Source: Branchiostoma lanceolatum (taxonomy: Eukaryota; Chordata; Leptocardii; Amphioxiformes; Branchiostomatidae). Taken from it: DNA of 64,000 nt. Under the pieces are notes generated by a model, which did no database searches, had not been told where the DNA came from, and saw nothing but the letters and a program-made list of their open reading frames with translations. The stretch covers positions 19,212,302 to 19,276,301 of the forward strand of contig NC_089732.1 in NCBI RefSeq assembly GCF_035083965.1. The letters run 5' to 3'. The position numbers were made by a program, and so were the translations under genes. Positions 1 to 10,813 of this stretch are shown one piece after another. Position 1 is the first letter of the stretch. Each line of letters opens with the position of its first letter.

Positions 1-806
1 TACACAGGTATCCGCCTCACTGGCTGTAACACCACCAGTTTACTTTACACAGGTCTCCGCCACACTGGCTGTAACACCACCTGTTTACTTTACACAGGTA
101 TCCGCCTCACTGGCTGTAACACCACCTGTTTACTTTACACAGGTATCCGCCTCACTGGCTGTACCACCACCTGTTTACTTTACACAGGTATCCGCCTCAC
201 TGGCTGTACCACCACCTGTTTACTTTACACAGGTATCCGCCTCACTGGCTGTATCACCACCTGTTTACTTTACACAGGTATCCGCCTCACTGGCTGTAAC
301 ACCACCAGTTTACTTTACACAGGTCTCCGCCTCACTGGCTGTAACACCACCTGTTTACTTTACACAGGTATCCGCCTCACTGGCTGTATCACCACCTGTT
401 TACTTTACACAGGTATCCGCCACACTGGCTGTAACACCACCTGTTTACTTTACACAGGTATCCGCCTCACTGGCTGTATCACCACCTGTTTACTTTACAC
501 AGGTATCCGCCTCACTGGCTGTAACACCACCAGTTTACTTTACACAGGTATCCGCCACACTGGCTGTACCACCACCTGTTTACTTTACACAGGTATCCGC
601 CACACTGGCTGTACCACCACCTGTTTACTTTACACAGGTATCCGCCTCACTGGCTGTAACACCACCTGTTTACTTTACACAGGTATCCGCCTCACTGGCT
701 GTATCACCACCTGTTTACTTTACACAGGTATCCGCCTCACTGGCTGTATCACCACCTGTTTACTTTACACAGGTCTCCGCCTCACTGGCTGTACCACCAC
801 CGGTTT
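1..806. repeat. 45-bp minisatellite (right part of an array)
   Basis: The tandem units are 45 bp long and each contains the short motifs TACACAGGT and CTGGCTGTA. Variation is confined to a few fixed sites (gta/gtc, cctc/ccac, aac/acc/atc, ctg/cag). Because 45 is a multiple of 3, two reading frames stay open through the array, one reading a 15-residue repeat [15 protein letters not shown]. No start codon or gene context makes it a convincing gene. It matches 36919-37724. Confidence 0.95.
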
Positions 807-965
807 ACAATACACAGATTTCCACCATGCAGGTTTCCGCCACACAGGCTACACCACACAGGTATCCACCACACTGGCTATACCACCACACAGGTTTACA
901 GTACACAGATTTACACCACACAGGTTTAACGTTACACCACACCGGGTTACACTACACAGAATCTA
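807..965. repeat. Degenerate edge of the 45-bp minisatellite
   Basis: CACAGG and ACCACAC motifs continue at irregular spacing and fade out near 965, as expected for the decayed edge of a minisatellite. The 71-codon ORF here (827-1042) simply runs through this edge. Confidence 0.7.
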
Positions 966-1197
966 CCGTATACCGCGGCCGCTGGCACGCAGTTTCCACC
1001 AAGCAGGTTACAAAACAGTCAGGAAATTGGTTCAAAATCTAAATAAGCCAGCATTTGCCAATATTACAGCTTCACAATACGTTTACGTGTGACTTATGCC
1101 CTAAGTCAAAATGAAAAAGTCAAGGAAATTGGTACTTAGATACGTGAAAAAGAGAAATTTCTCGGGAGCTCTCGTGTTTGCTGCCGCTTACCTCCGC

Positions 1198-1640
1198 GCC
1201 TGCGCACTAAATGTCTCTCTTTCTGTTTGTAATACATCAAATCTGTTTCTTAATGTCAGTGCACTATATTTGTAGCTTATACTTGGATCTGCAAGGGAGG
1301 ACCAGTCATAGCGAGGGCATTTGGTTGCTGGCTTCTCGTTTCAACGTAGGCTTAGGCATATTTCAGCTGACACTATTCTGTGGTCTGAGATACTGAATGT
1401 GTTGTAGGCTTCACAATTCTCTACACTGTTTACCCACTTTCTGTTTACAAGGATGTAGTCCAACTGCGCTCTAGTGCCATTTGGATACGAAAATGTCCAC
1501 AGCTTTCCTTTACGTTTCTGGAATATCGTGTTTAGACATACTAGTCTGTTATTTGGTCCTTACCAATTTGTGCATTCATGTCACCACTTATTACATCTGA
1601 CTAGACATTCCCAAATCAGACATAGGCAAGGAATATCACG
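1198..1640 (-). mobile_element. LINE endonuclease-domain relic
   Basis: Minus-strand conceptual translation gives pieces typical of the endonuclease ORF of a non-LTR retrotransposon: GDMNAQIGKDQ near 1570-1605, then KGKLWTFSYPNGTRAQLDYI near 1430-1495, ISDHRIVSAE near 1360-1390, and RYDWSSLADP near 1285-1315 leading into RNRFDVLQ. The D-Y-I and SDHR motifs are the expected endonuclease/phosphatase-fold residues. The reading frame shifts between the first and second pieces with material missing, and an in-frame TGA follows CLSLR. It is therefore a dead 5' fragment, and no reverse transcriptase part is present. Confidence 0.75.
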
Positions 1641-1670
1641 ACAAATGGAATTTTGGAAATAACACAACTC

Positions 1671-2340
1671 TTTATTTCAAACCGAACAACTGGAACTCTG
1701 GAACAACTGGAGTTTTTCAGCTAACAGATTCAAGGAATAAAACACGCTATATAATGTATTTGCTTCTACTGTGTAGTTCTGATCTACTGTGAATGTTACA
1801 ACGTTCCTTATATTTCCCTATCTACCGGTACTTTATTTCAAACCGAACAACTGGAACTCTGGAACAACTGGAGTTTTTCAGCTAACAGATTCAAGGAATA
1901 AAACACGCTATATAATGTATTTGCTTCTACTGTGTAGTTCTGATCTACTGTGAATGTTACAACGTTCCTTATATTTCCCTATCTACCGGTACTTCATTTC
2001 AAACCGAACAACTGGAACTCTGGAACAACTGGAGTTTTTCAGCTAACAGATTCAAGGAATAAAACACGCTATATAATGTATTTGCTTCTACTGTGTAGTT
2101 CTGATCTACTGTGAATGTTACAACGTTCCTTATATTTCCCTATCTACCGGTACTTCATTTCAAACCGAACAACTGGAACTCTGGAACAACTGGAGTTTTT
2201 CAGCTAACAGATTCAAGGAATAAAACACGCTATATAATGTATTTGCTTCTACTGTGTAGTTCTGATCTACTGTGAATGTTACAACGTTCCTTATATTTCC
2301 CTATCTACCGGTACTTCATTTCAAACCGAACGACTGGAGA
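1671..2340. repeat. 161-bp tandem repeat, 4 full copies plus a partial
   Basis: Copies start at 1671, 1832, 1993, 2154 and (partial) 2315, with an exact period of 161 bp and almost no divergence. The first two begin with TTTATT, which on the minus strand is the polyadenylation signal AATAAA; later copies read TTCATT. The array lies directly downstream of the minus-strand zinc-finger gene and probably forms its 3' UTR and poly(A) region. Confidence 0.95.
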
Positions 2341-2391
2341 CCGTGAAACAATGAACATAAAGTAACGTTGCAAGAAACAATCAGTCTATAT

Positions 2392-2889
2392 TCAGTGGCA
2401 AGTCTTGGCGTGCCGGTGGAGACTGCCACCGTGTCTGAACTGCTTGCCGCACTTCTCACATCTGTAGGGCTTCTCTCCGGTGTGTAGTCTCATGTGCACC
2501 TCCAATGCTCCTAAGGTTGCAAACCTCCTGCCGCACTCCTCACATGTGTAAGGTTTCTCCCCAGTGTGAGTACGAAAGTGGCGCGAAAGGTTGCCTTTAA
2601 CTGCGAAGGCTCGGTCACATTCCTGGCACACGTAAGGTTTTTCCCCCGTGTGAGTCCGCATGTGCTTTGTTATTGCACTGAGGTCTCTAAAGTGCGACCC
2701 GCACGCATCGCAATGGTACGGTTTCTCGCCGCTGTGCGTCCTCTTGTGATAGATGTAGGAAGACGCCGTGCTGAACTGCTTGCCGCAATCCTTGCAGCGG
2801 TACGGGGTCTCACCCGTGTGGTTTCGTATGTGGACCCTCAGGTTGTACATCCTTGGAGTGGAGAACCCACAATGCTCGCAAACGAACAT
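2392..2889 (-). CDS. C2H2 zinc-finger protein, six fingers
   Basis: This 165-residue protein is almost entirely zinc fingers. Cys/Cys/His/His sets fall at residues 4/7/20/24, 32/35/48/52, 60/63/76/80, 88/91/104/108, 116/119/132/136 and 144/147/160 with a terminal CH pair (Cys164 or His165). They are joined by the classical TGEKPY-type linkers, so it should be a nuclear sequence-specific DNA-binding protein. There is no KRAB, BTB or other effector domain in this exon. The ATG lies only 8 nt inside a likely splice acceptor, so the coding part may be a single exon behind a 5' UTR exon. The DNA target is unknown. Short all-finger proteins of this kind are numerous in invertebrate deuterostomes. 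It does not share the histone-type 3' end of the island to its right. Confidence 0.9.
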   Translation of the reverse strand: MFVCEHCGFSTPRMYNLRVHIRNHTGETPYRCKDCGKQFSTASSYIYHKRTHSGEKPYHCDACGSHFRDLSAITKHMRTHTGEKPYVCQECDRAFAVKGNLSRHFRTHTGEKPYTCEECGRRFATLGALEVHMRLHTGEKPYRCEKCGKQFRHGGSLHRHAKTCH

Positions 2890-2896
2890 TGTTGAC

Positions 2897-3525
2897 CTGG
2901 AATAGATTCAGAAGTTTGTTATTGAAAGCGATCAGGTAGGCATTACTACATAGCACAAAGTTTTTTCACAACATGGTACACGTTATTTCACAGAAAAAAG
3001 TTTTCCGGTCAAGGCTAGAATATAGCACACTTCAAGCCTTATTATCTTGCAATAAGGAGCTAATTTGCATAATTAGTAAGGAAAGTTTGTTAACCAACTG
3101 CCTTTCAATGGGACATGGGACAGTGTCAGGTCATGTAAACAGATAGCCTTGCATAAACGTACATGTAGGTCAAATAAATAAACTTTTCTCCAAGCAGAGG
3201 TGTGGGTCCTGCTGGTTTTTGACGCGTTCAGTTTAAGCATTGTTGTTCAACACGGTTGGCGACATAACGAAATAGGGACAAAATAGAAAGCCTGACTAGA
3301 AACACCTAAAAACGTGCCAGATCAACTTTCAACACTGCCATATCGAACCTTTGTGGCACGTAAATATAAATCACTTTCCATAATAAGCCTTGATTATTTG
3401 GCGAAGATAATGTGTTTGTGGAACTCTAGTTTACATTTACCAAACTTCATCACCAACGTAATAAGTTAGGCACACTATCTGGCGTAGCACTAAATAGCGA
3501 TAAAGTAGACATTGAAAGTACTTAC
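2897..3525 (-). other. Predicted 5' UTR intron of the zinc-finger gene
   Basis: On the minus strand a donor CTG/GTAAGTACTT (exon end at 3526) and an acceptor CTATTCCAG/GTCAAC (exon start at 2896) bracket 629 bp. The downstream exon carries the ATG 7 bases later. The upstream exon would begin somewhere right of 3540. I see nothing else in 2900-3860 apart from AT-rich, non-coding sequence. Confidence 0.65.
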
Positions 3526-3865
3526 CAGATCAGACGAGCAGATGACGAGATGAAAAAAAACTTGGCTATTTGAAGACGGCTAGAAAACGTTCCGAATCGT
3601 TTGAAATCGAATCAGGTACTGTCGACTACGAACTTCAACGACCATTTTATGTAGAAGCGGGCCCTTTGTTTATCCGTGAAATTAGCTATATCAACAATGC
3701 TATTGTTACATAATCAAACAGTTGTCTGACAAATCATGATGACCAGTGATTATGTAATTAGTCCCAGCGCGTGCAGATCTCATTGCGCTAATTGAATATT
3801 ACAACTTCTTTTGTATCAACTGATCAACAGCAAACGCCGCCCTCAAGCGCATCTCTGTGCACTGA

Positions 3866-3963
3866 CCAATCGCAACGTCAGATTTCGGCCAGGGAACCAA
3901 TCAGACGTCCGGGCGCCCACCAATTGTAATTTGCGGGCATCTGATTAGCGGGTCTCATAAATT
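3866..3963 (+). promoter_or_regulatory. Histone-type promoter of the H3 relic
   Basis: Three CCAAT boxes (3866-3870, 3897-3901, 3920-3924) and a TATA-like CATAAATT (3956-3963) precede the H3 relic by 70-170 bp. This is the usual composition of replication-dependent histone promoters. Confidence 0.65.
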
Positions 3964-4013
3964 CACTCCCCACCGCTCGACGACTACTTTTAATGTCTTG
4001 GACTTGAGCGTAG

Positions 4014-4782
<769 letters not shown>

Positions 4783-4798
4783 GGCCCTGAAAAGGGCC
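4783..4798 (-). terminator. Histone 3'-end stem-loop (truncated H2A relic)
   Basis: The reverse complement reads GGCCCT-TTTC-AGGGCC then ACCCACA. It lies 18 nt beyond the H2A stop at 4817, with CGAAAGAAC downstream as a possible U7 site. Confidence 0.93.
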
Positions 4799-4816
4799 GG
4801 GGTTCAGTTTCTTTAA

Positions 4817-5184
<368 letters not shown>

Positions 5185-5200
5185 GGCCCTTTTCAGGGCC
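5185..5200 (+). terminator. Histone 3'-end stem-loop (duplicated H3 end)
   Basis: Exact duplicate of the stem-loop at 4314, with the same ACCCACA flank and downstream purine motif. Confidence 0.92.
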
Positions 5201-5653
5201 ACCCACATATCCCAGAAAGATCTATATCCTTCCACCTTTCTTTAAACAGACGCAGTTGTTGCGCCTGAAATACAATTACACACCACTCGCACATCACCCC
5301 CCCCCCCCCACACACACACACAACTTATACCTGTACACGCAAATCAATTCAGCCGACAGTGTAATGACTTTATCAACGTTAGAGAATGTTATGTGAACGC
5401 GTGCATTCGGTCGCGAACACATAACCTGTACACGCGTATAATATACATATAGGTCAGCTAGCATTAAACGACACCGTATTGCGGTCATTTCTTGTACTTG
5501 TATGATCGGTCTTGCTCACGCTTTGCGATAATTGTCTGTCAGCTATCTTGGACTGGGATATGTCGTATTTGGGTAATTTTATTCGTATATCTGCATTGTG
5601 CAGGCACTTGATTCAGTGTGAAGAGAACACAGTTCTTTCGAGAGGATGTGGGT

Positions 5654-5669
5654 GGCCCTGAAAAGGGCC
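5654..5669 (-). terminator. Histone 3'-end stem-loop (H2A relic)
   Basis: Duplicate of the element at 4783, 18 nt beyond the stop of the longer H2A relic. Confidence 0.93.
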
Positions 5670-5687
5670 GGGGTTCAGTTTCTTTAA

Positions 5688-6499
<812 letters not shown>

Positions 6500-6955
6500 A
6501 CTACACACAACGCACACGCCGAAAAACCTGGGATCGCAGGCGACATAAGACAGTACAGAACTTATGTCCTGGAACACAACAACAACAACAAAAACAACAG
6601 GATGATCATGAAAGAAAACAAAGAAGTGAATTTTGACGTAATAAAAGTCTGCACACGTTCTTATTACACCAAACAAAGCTGACGCAACAAGAAACTTGCG
6701 CCCCTTGCCTTCTGCCGCCTGTGTCTAATTTTGTACCCGGAGGTAGAGAAGGTCGCTATACTTAGCTATAGGCGAACGAAGGGCACTGCCTTTCTTTCGC
6801 TCGTCTCAGTAAAAAAATACACACACACCTGTACCACCGTATACCATTAATACAGATATCAGCATTTATTCATTTCCACTTGTTTGGTAATAACAGATGT
6901 ATTCATTACGAATGTGAATGTGTGAGCGATATAATTCTTTCTTTAGGATGTGGGT
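6500..6955. other. Gene-free spacer with short AAC repeat
   Basis: It contains a hairpin near 6542-6568, a short AAC microsatellite near 6573-6598 and a short CA run near 6820. I see no coding signal on either strand. Confidence 0.5.
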
Positions 6956-6971
6956 GGCCCTGAAAAGGGCC
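6956..6971 (-). terminator. Histone 3'-end stem-loop of the SET-domain gene
   Basis: The reverse complement is GGCCCT-TTTC-AGGGCC followed by ACCCACA and, about 10 nt on, AAAGAAAGAATT, a good U7-type downstream element. It lies 28 nt after the stop of the SET-domain ORF, the spacing seen in real histone mRNAs, on a gene that is not a histone. Confidence 0.92.
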
Positions 6972-6999
6972 GGGGTTTCAAAGGGCTGGTTCTTCAGTA

Positions 7000-7977
7000 T
7001 CAGTCTACGGACGGGCGCAAGGTTTGAGAGTTACGAAGGAAATCGGCGCCTTGTCTCTCGCCATAGTCGAACAAGAGTTCCGTTCCCTCCGAAATGTCAC
7101 GGTTAGCTAGTAGGAGAACTGCCGGGTCTGGATCGCCTCCCGTCACTATAGCAAGTTTCAGATTTGCATTATTTCGGCTGTGGTTTATAAGCGCTGCCGG
7201 ATTGCTGTCGGACACATTGCCATCGATGACAAAAACTGCCGCGCCTGTATAAACCCAAAGTAATTTGGCATGGTCTCCTTCTTCTAGAGAGTCAAGGCGT
7301 TGGACTGCTACTGAATTGGCGATTCTCTCTCCTCTGTACTCAGAAACTATACTACCTCGGCGTATGGTTTCCGTAGCGATTGCGCAGAGCCCTGCCGGCC
7401 TGAAGTCTTTCTTGACGAGGGCGGGACGGAACGCAACGGGTCTCTCCGTGGCCGGCATACTGATGTATCTTAACATTTCTTCCCGCGTGGTCAGCGATGG
7501 ATGTCTGGTCGGCCTGGCAAACCGTATTCCAGAATAGCCTCTCTCACCTCCTCGAAGCTTTTTGGCGGTGACTAAGATTGCGTCTCCACGCTTGTTTTTT
7601 GACACCAGCGCAGCTGCAACTTGTCTCTCGAACCGCTTCTTCGTCAGCATGGCTTCCGTCTGTGAGTCATGATCAGAGCGTAGTTCGCAATATGACTGAT
7701 GGGATTGCCTCAGCTCGGAAGTCGTCACGAAATCCTCCAAATCGCCAGTAAAAATTAGGCAATCTCTGAGCCACTCATTCATAAGCGGGAGCGGGACTTT
7801 TCGTTTTCGCCTTCCGTTTAGAACATCTCTAATATGAGATGTGCCTCGTGCTGATCTAGACCCCATCATCTGCTTTCTGATATTGTTTGCTCGCGTTCGA
7901 GCACGACGCTTTGAGAGAAGTAACTCCGAAGTCTTACTTGGACACGATTGGTGTAAATAGTGGTTCTGACAGCGCAT
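7000..7977 (-). CDS. SET-domain protein (KMT5A/SET8-like) with N-terminal winged-helix-like domain
   Basis: This intronless 325-residue ORF has a basic N terminus (about 23-60). Residues 66-153 have a hydrophobic pattern with W69, F119-type RF..Q and RGYSGIRF, resembling the winged-helix (RFX-like) region found with viral and phage primase-helicases; that match is by eye. Residues 196-308 form a SET domain: GLCAIATE (196-203), SEYRGERI (212-219), LINHS (263-267), and NRDISEG through DYGER (292-308). The INHS knot, the DYG tyrosine and the overall spacing are those of lysine methyltransferases and look most like the H4K20 monomethylase KMT5A. There is no cysteine-rich post-SET domain. It is head-to-head with a degenerate paralog at 8242 and ends in a histone stem-loop. 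Predicted role: nuclear histone lysine methylation timed to S phase. Activity and target are inference. Confidence 0.8.
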   Translation of the reverse strand: MRCQNHYLHQSCPSKTSELLLSKRRARTRANNIRKQMMGSRSARGTSHIRDVLNGRRKRKVPLPLMNEWLRDCLIFTGDLEDFVTTSELRQSHQSYCELRSDHDSQTEAMLTKKRFERQVAAALVSKNKRGDAILVTAKKLRGGERGYSGIRFARPTRHPSLTTREEMLRYISMPATERPVAFRPALVKKDFRPAGLCAIATETIRRGSIVSEYRGERIANSVAVQRLDSLEEGDHAKLLWVYTGAAVFVIDGNVSDSNPAALINHSRNNANLKLAIVTGGDPDPAVLLLANRDISEGTELLFDYGERQGADFLRNSQTLRPSVD

Positions 7978-8241
7978 AAAATTTCATCCAATAGTGGCAT
8001 GGTAATCAGCAGTTCGACCAATGAGACACCGTCTACATGTCCGTCCAAAATTTGCATATATTATAACTTCATTTTGTATTTCTAAATTGACGGAGGTAGG
8101 CGGGGCTATAGGATCGGTCTTACTGGCGCCGGTCGCGGTCACCGGTCGCGAATAGCCACATTATTTCTTAGAGTGTCTGGCACGCCATCCAGAAAGCTTT
8201 ATTTATGTGGTGTCTAGCGTTCGACGTTTGCAGGCCGGAAT
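7978..8241. promoter_or_regulatory. Divergent promoter of the two SET-type genes
   Basis: CCAAT motifs lie near 7986 and 8019. An octamer ATTTGCAT sits at 8050-8057 beside an AT-rich TATATTATAA (8056-8066) that could serve the minus-strand gene. A CTTTATTTATG stretch near 8197-8207 could serve the plus-strand gene. The arrangement copies H2A/H2B promoters, but I cannot place start sites. Confidence 0.45.
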
Positions 8242-9495
8242 ATGAAGCATAGAGCTGTACCTTGCCCTCGTCTAAAAACGTGGTTTAGAAAACACGTAGT
8301 CATCACAGGACACTGGCACGATTTTTCACGGAGTTTCTCCCTGTTTCAGTCATACCGACACTTTTTGTCCAAGGCTGACGACAATACATGGCCTCTCGAT
8401 CTCGGTTACAGGCGATTTAGTGGTCAGCTTGCCCGTTTGATGGCCGCTAAATACGTTCCTGTCAACGCAGTACATGATAACTTTCGAGGCTGGAGAGGTG
8501 TACAGATTGTTTGCCACTTTCCTTCTCAATCCTTAATTGAACCCCCGCTTGAACCCGTGAACCTTGCTGAAATTATCGACGTCGATCAAAATCTTCAAGA
8601 AGTACAGGTGGACGTTCCTCGGGGCGGCGTTGGAGAAACAACATCGCAAAGCCAGCAGAATCCCACTGGACAGGGTGATCAGATAGAACAAAGGGCGACA
8701 AACGACAGGACGGCCTATATTATCGACGTCGATCAAAATCTTCAAGAAGTACAGGTGGACGTTCCTCGGGGCGGCGTTGGAGAAACAACATCGCAAAGCC
8801 AGCAGAATCCCACTGGACAGGGTGATCAGATAGAACAAAGGGCGACAAACGACAGGACGGCCTATATTATCGACGTCGATCAAAATCTTCAAGAAGTACA
8901 GGTGGACGTTCCTCGGGGCGGCGTTGGAGAAACAACATCGCAAAGCCAGCAGAATCCCACTGGACAGGGTGATCAGATAGAACAAAGGGCGACAAACGAC
9001 AGGACGGCCTATAGCTACGGCGAAGCCGTTCGACGGAGGAGAGACTTATCTCCGCGGGGATCCTTTCAGTATCCGCCACGCGTTGTCGAGTTTAACAGAC
9101 AATCGCAAGATGGTGACCATGTAGGTGACGAAGGCCTAGCCACTAAAGCGCTGGCAGAAAACACCGTTGTCTCAGAAATTTTTGGAGAGAAAATAAGTAC
9201 AGCTGAGGCAGATCGAAGAGAGGAAGACTGCTACCGTACCATGTGCCCTAAAATGATCAACTACAAAGATCGGAACGGTGCCCTTGTTGTTGTAGACACT
9301 CTAAGCGTCGCTAATAATTCTGTCAGCAAAATTCGCTTTGGGAGGAAAAACGCAAATTTGAAGCTCGTTGTGTGTTTTCAGAACGAAACTGAAGCTGTTC
9401 GCCTGTTTGCTGTTGCATCAAGACGGATAGATGAAGGAGAAGCACTCATTCTAGACACACGTATCCAGCACGACCAGTGTATGCAGGATCAGTGA
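8242..9495 (+). CDS. Degenerate SET-like protein with three 49-residue repeats
   Basis: The 417-residue ORF aligns with the neighbouring SET protein at both ends. The N-terminal region has W14, ITGHWHDF and RGWRGVQI (82-89), like the winged-helix-like part. The C-terminal region has GLATKALAEN (298-307), SEIFGEKI (311-318), NANLKLVV (370-377) and RRIDEGEALILD (394-405). The catalytic INHS is replaced by IRFG and the DYG tyrosine by DTR, so methylation activity is unlikely; it may be a pseudo-enzyme or partner. Residues 111-257 are three 147-bp repeats, apparently identical in DNA, rich in Gln, Asp and Glu. The intact frame and retained stem-loop suggest it is still expressed. A broken relative of its C-terminal part lies at 21822-22147. 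Confidence 0.75.
   Translation: MKHRAVPCPRLKTWFRKHVVITGHWHDFSRSFSLFQSYRHFLSKADDNTWPLDLGYRRFSGQLARLMAAKYVPVNAVHDNFRGWRGVQIVCHFPSQSLIEPPLEPVNLAEIIDVDQNLQEVQVDVPRGGVGETTSQSQQNPTGQGDQIEQRATNDRTAYIIDVDQNLQEVQVDVPRGGVGETTSQSQQNPTGQGDQIEQRATNDRTAYIIDVDQNLQEVQVDVPRGGVGETTSQSQQNPTGQGDQIEQRATNDRTAYSYGEAVRRRRDLSPRGSFQYPPRVVEFNRQSQDGDHVGDEGLATKALAENTVVSEIFGEKISTAEADRREEDCYRTMCPKMINYKDRNGALVVVDTLSVANNSVSKIRFGRKNANLKLVVCFQNETEAVRLFAVASRRIDEGEALILDTRIQHDQCMQDQ
8572..9012 (+). repeat. Three tandem 147-bp in-frame repeats
   Basis: Copies begin at 8572, 8719 and 8866 and look identical at the nucleotide level. Each encodes 49 residues starting IIDVDQNLQEVQVDV and ending NDRTAY. Identity at third codon positions points to very recent expansion or gene conversion. 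Confidence 0.97.
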
Positions 9496-9548
9496 AAAGA
9501 TATCACCACCACGTGGACTTGGCCTCGGCTAATCATCATGAAGAAACC

Positions 9549-9564
9549 GGCCCTTTTCAGGGCC
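9549..9564 (+). terminator. Histone 3'-end stem-loop of the SET-like gene
   Basis: GGCCCT-TTTC-AGGGCC then ACCCACA, 53 nt after the stop codon. AATAAAAGATC follows about 12 nt later and could act as a purine-rich U7 site or a poly(A) signal. Confidence 0.92.
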
Positions 9565-10319
9565 ACCCACATCCGCAATAAAAGATCTATATCGTTCACG
9601 CTACGATGTTGTAATTGTTGCTGCGTTCTTGTTAGGCTTTCACCTTCTACAGAATAGCCTACATTATATGTGCGCGTATTTGGCTGTGGCCGGCCGGCGC
9701 GGGCTGTTTGCGGGAACGGAAAAAAAAGTATACTGTAATTCTTGATTTGTTAGCTGTAACTTAATTTTAGCTAATTTAACTGTCACTAGTCAACCGCTGA
9801 AATTTCATCATCGCTAATATTTGATCACTAATATTTGAGACAGTAATGTTTGTTCAAACCGTTGAAATTAAGTGCCATGACCTACTCCTTTTTCCCCAAA
9901 CCGCTATATTTTCCTGCCGCTATATTAAAGTGATTTACAGAGTATGCCCAGAAATAGACACAAATTAGGCCGTTAGTATTCGTTATGTTTTGTGTGTTTT
10001 GTATCATACTTTTCTTTCCAGCAAACTGCCCGGCGGCACTTTTGTACTCTCTCTTTGATTAGTTATAAAGATAACGCAGGGAGCTGGTAAACAGACTGAT
10101 AATTTCTACCATTTCCGCCGTTGTTTCTTTATTCAATACCCACGTGCAACGCATGCACACGCCATACAGTTCTGCATCACACACCAACAACGGCAGAAAG
10201 AAAACCCAAATAGCAAAGAAATCGTGAGGAAGGGAGATCATGTTTAAAGAAAACAAAAAAGCAAAGAAAGTGTGAAAAGGTAGGATTTAAACCGTAAAGT
10301 TAGGAAACAAAGTAATGCT
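9565..10319. other. Gene-free flank with dispersed island repeats
   Basis: No gene is visible. It contains CGGGCTGTTTGCGGGAACGG (about 9698-9717), which recurs in variant form at 13345, 13555 and 15150. A stretch at 9968-10145, including CGTTATGTTTT and TTTATTCAATAC, recurs in part at 13712-13800 and 15178-15330. Confidence 0.55.
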
Positions 10320-10378
10320 TTCTACCACGTCCGTGCATGTTGATCCACTATGAATTTGCATAGAGATCTGATATAAAT
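10320..10378 (+). promoter_or_regulatory. H2B-type promoter of the divergent H2B gene
   Basis: TTCTACCACGTCCG (10320-10333), octamer ATTTGCAT (10354-10361) and TATAAAT (10372-10378) appear in the same order and near the same spacing as before the H2B relic at 6202-6263. The ATG follows 52 nt after the TATA box. Confidence 0.82.
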
Positions 10379-10430
10379 CAATCATTGCACGAGCGCATTC
10401 ACTCTTGTCTGAAACCCGAGCGCCATCGCC

Positions 10431-10769
10431 ATGTCCGACAAACCCAGGGTCACAGGAGACAAGAAGCGTCGAAAGAGAAGAAAGAGAAGGAACACAACCT
10501 TCGATGTCTACGTAAACAAGGTCCTTAAACTGATGCACCCCGGGACCAGACTTTCAAGAATGACCATGGCCATCGTGAACTCCTTTCTGAACGACATCTT
10601 ACAGCGGATCTCTGTCGAGGCTTCTCTCCTGGCTCACTACAACAAGCGCTCCACAATCGGCCCCCGGGAACTCCAGACAGCCGTGAGGCTGATTTTACCC
10701 GGCCAACTGGCCAAGTTCTCCGCCATCGAAGGCACCAAGGCCGTCAGAAGGTACGCCAGCTCCAAGTGA
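10431..10769 (+). CDS. Divergent intact histone H2B variant
   Basis: The 112-residue ORF has a short, very basic tail ([10 protein letters not shown], 11-20) and a full histone fold: [54 protein letters not shown], and the C-terminal helix ending YASSK. It is about 12 residues shorter than usual H2B because of the tail. Substitutions hit functional sites. The residue matching Lys120, the ubiquitylation site, is Arg107. The acidic-patch Glu105 is Gln92. The Glu113 equivalent (E100) is kept. The ORF has its own promoter and stem-loop and is identical in the two macro-repeat copies. It should pair with H2A in nucleosomes that resist H2B ubiquitylation and have a weakened acidic patch. Germline-type H2B variants are a plausible parallel. 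A young, still-open relic is the alternative. Confidence 0.88.
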   Translation: MSDKPRVTGDKKRRKRRKRRNTTFDVYVNKVLKLMHPGTRLSRMTMAIVNSFLNDILQRISVEASLLAHYNKRSTIGPRELQTAVRLILPGQLAKFSAIEGTKAVRRYASSK

Positions 10770-10797
10770 GTCTATCAGCGCCGCTCGAGACAACCCC

Positions 10798-10813
10798 GGC
10801 CTTTTTCAAGGCC
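10798..10813 (+). terminator. Histone stem-loop with compensatory base-pair change
   Basis: GGCCTT-TTTC-AAGGCC, 28 nt after the H2B variant stop, followed by ACCCACA. The sixth pair, next to the loop, is unchanged in type, and the fifth pair is T-A instead of C-G on both sides, so pairing is kept. AATAAAGAGCT follows about 12 nt later. Confidence 0.92.

Noticed and set aside
1-806. CRISPR-like regularity
   Set aside because: The 45-bp units are contiguous with no unique spacers, and the window is eukaryotic.
8533-8985. 150-codon antisense ORF
   Set aside because: Shadow of the 147-bp coding repeats in the SET-like gene, whose period keeps the antisense frame open.
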